A stretch of DNA of 64,000 bases, from NCBI RefSeq assembly GCF_008370345.1, contig NZ_VTUU01000007.1, positions 124,001 to 188,000 on the forward strand, in the 5' to 3' direction. Below are positions 63,827 to 64,000 of the stretch, piece by piece (the stretch's first letter is position 1; every line of letters begins with the position of its first letter). The notes below the pieces were generated by a model. That model saw nothing but the letters and a program-made list of their open reading frames with translations, was not told where the DNA came from and did no database searches. This DNA comes from Marinobacter salinexigens. GTDB taxonomy: Bacteria; Pseudomonadota; Gammaproteobacteria; Pseudomonadales; Oleiphilaceae. Position numbers and translations under genes: made by a program.

Positions 63827-64000
63827 ATGGGAAAACTCACAGCAAAACAGGTTATTGCATACAGCAAAGCCGACCCCAAAAAATATTCAGATGGTGAAGG
63901 TCTATATTTTTGCGTCCGCAAACAAGGCTCGCCTTACTGGATGATCCGCTACACCACAACCAAAGGACGACGAGAAGCAACCTTGGGGCAATTTCCTTTA
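63827..64000 (+). CDS. DUF4102/P4-type tyrosine integrase, cut by the right edge
   Basis: The first 58 residues are visible: MGKLTAKQVIAYSK, DGEGLYFCVRKQGSPYWMIRY and TLGQFPL. This is the arm-DNA-binding DUF4102 domain (DGxGLxLxVxxxGxKxWxxRY pattern, then LGxYP-like LGQFP) of P4-family integrases. The catalytic R-H-R-Y part lies beyond the window. GGAG lies five bases before the ATG. Its AT-rich codon use differs from the chromosomal genes. Placement behind yicC matches the mobilizable islands of Vibrio that enter at the yicC 3' end. Confidence 0.85.
   Translation, partial: MGKLTAKQVIAYSKADPKKYSDGEGLYFCVRKQGSPYWMIRYTTTKGRREATLGQFPL

Larger units (their letters stand above)
63512..64000. mobile_element. 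Left end of an integrative island at the yicC 3' end
   Basis: Directly after the yicC stop the DNA becomes AT-rich. It carries a terminator, a repeated CCCGTCCAA (63520-63528 and 63583-63591) around it, a cluster of GGTGGGCAG repeats and a P4-type integrase gene pointing away from yicC. In related genomes gmk follows yicC. The other end and cargo are outside the window, so the extent and class are inference. Confidence 0.65.

Overview
This window is a stretch of gammaproteobacterial chromosome. The gene families and gene order are closest to the Pseudomonas/Marinobacter/Alcanivorax side of the class. Several blocks match arrangements I know from Pseudomonas: algR-algZ next to argH; cyaA, lptM, lysA, dapF, DUF484, xerC; glnK-amtB, ubiK, comM; pilT-pilU divergent from yggS-proC-yggT; metX-metW-DUF4426-rdgB-hemW; polA next to a DUF2782 gene; pyrE, crc-like, rph, yicC. 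A FadL porin, a phasin, a patatin autotransporter-like protein and an ECF sigma/ChrR pair suggest a marine, lipid-using heterotroph such as Marinobacter. The species is inference. I saw no rRNA, tRNA or CRISPR array.

Layout. 1-5.5 kb: alginate-type two-component pair (algR cut by the left edge), argH, and a degenerate GGDEF/EAL protein. 5.6-14.3 kb: class I adenylate cyclase, LptM, lysine/peptidoglycan genes (lysA, dapF), DUF484, xerC, and an intact diguanylate cyclase. 14.2-24.3 kb: DUF2789, a BvgS-like sensor kinase, two poorly known proteins, a patatin with a BamA-like barrel, GntR and AraC regulators, a cardiolipin synthase, and an unrecorded 30-codon ORF with its own Shine-Dalgarno and terminator. 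24.4-30.6 kb: hydrolase, SMP-30-like, thioesterase, MDR oxidoreductase, antiporter, TcdA. 30.7-33.5 kb: candidate small RNA, ChrR/ECF sigma pair with a candidate autoregulatory promoter, and an AraC regulator. 33.4-36.5 kb: divergent speA/speE (polyamines). 36.5-41.2 kb: glnK-amtB behind a sigma-54-type promoter, ubiK, comM, trmB. 41.3-50.3 kb: a leftward metX-to-hemW operon, a dynamin-like GTPase, yggS-proC-yggT. 50.5-54.2 kb: pilT-pilU and FadL. 54.3-63.5 kb: polA, DUF2782, lipoprotein, phasin, DUF4124, pyrE, a Crc-like protein, rph, yicC.

The right edge (after about 63.51 kb) changes character. Directly behind the yicC stop codon, where gmk would be expected, base composition becomes AT-rich, a cluster of direct repeats appears and a DUF4102/P4-type tyrosine integrase begins. 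This looks like the left end of an integrative island using the 3' end of yicC, as mobilizable islands of vibrios do. Most of the island lies outside the window.

Most genes here are housekeeping. The best candidates for something less described are the yicC-linked island end, the 30-codon ORF at 24.2 kb, the 106-bp element with perfect 26-bp inverted repeats between the crc-like gene and rph, the intergenic RNA candidate at 30.7 kb, and the ECF/ChrR promoter.
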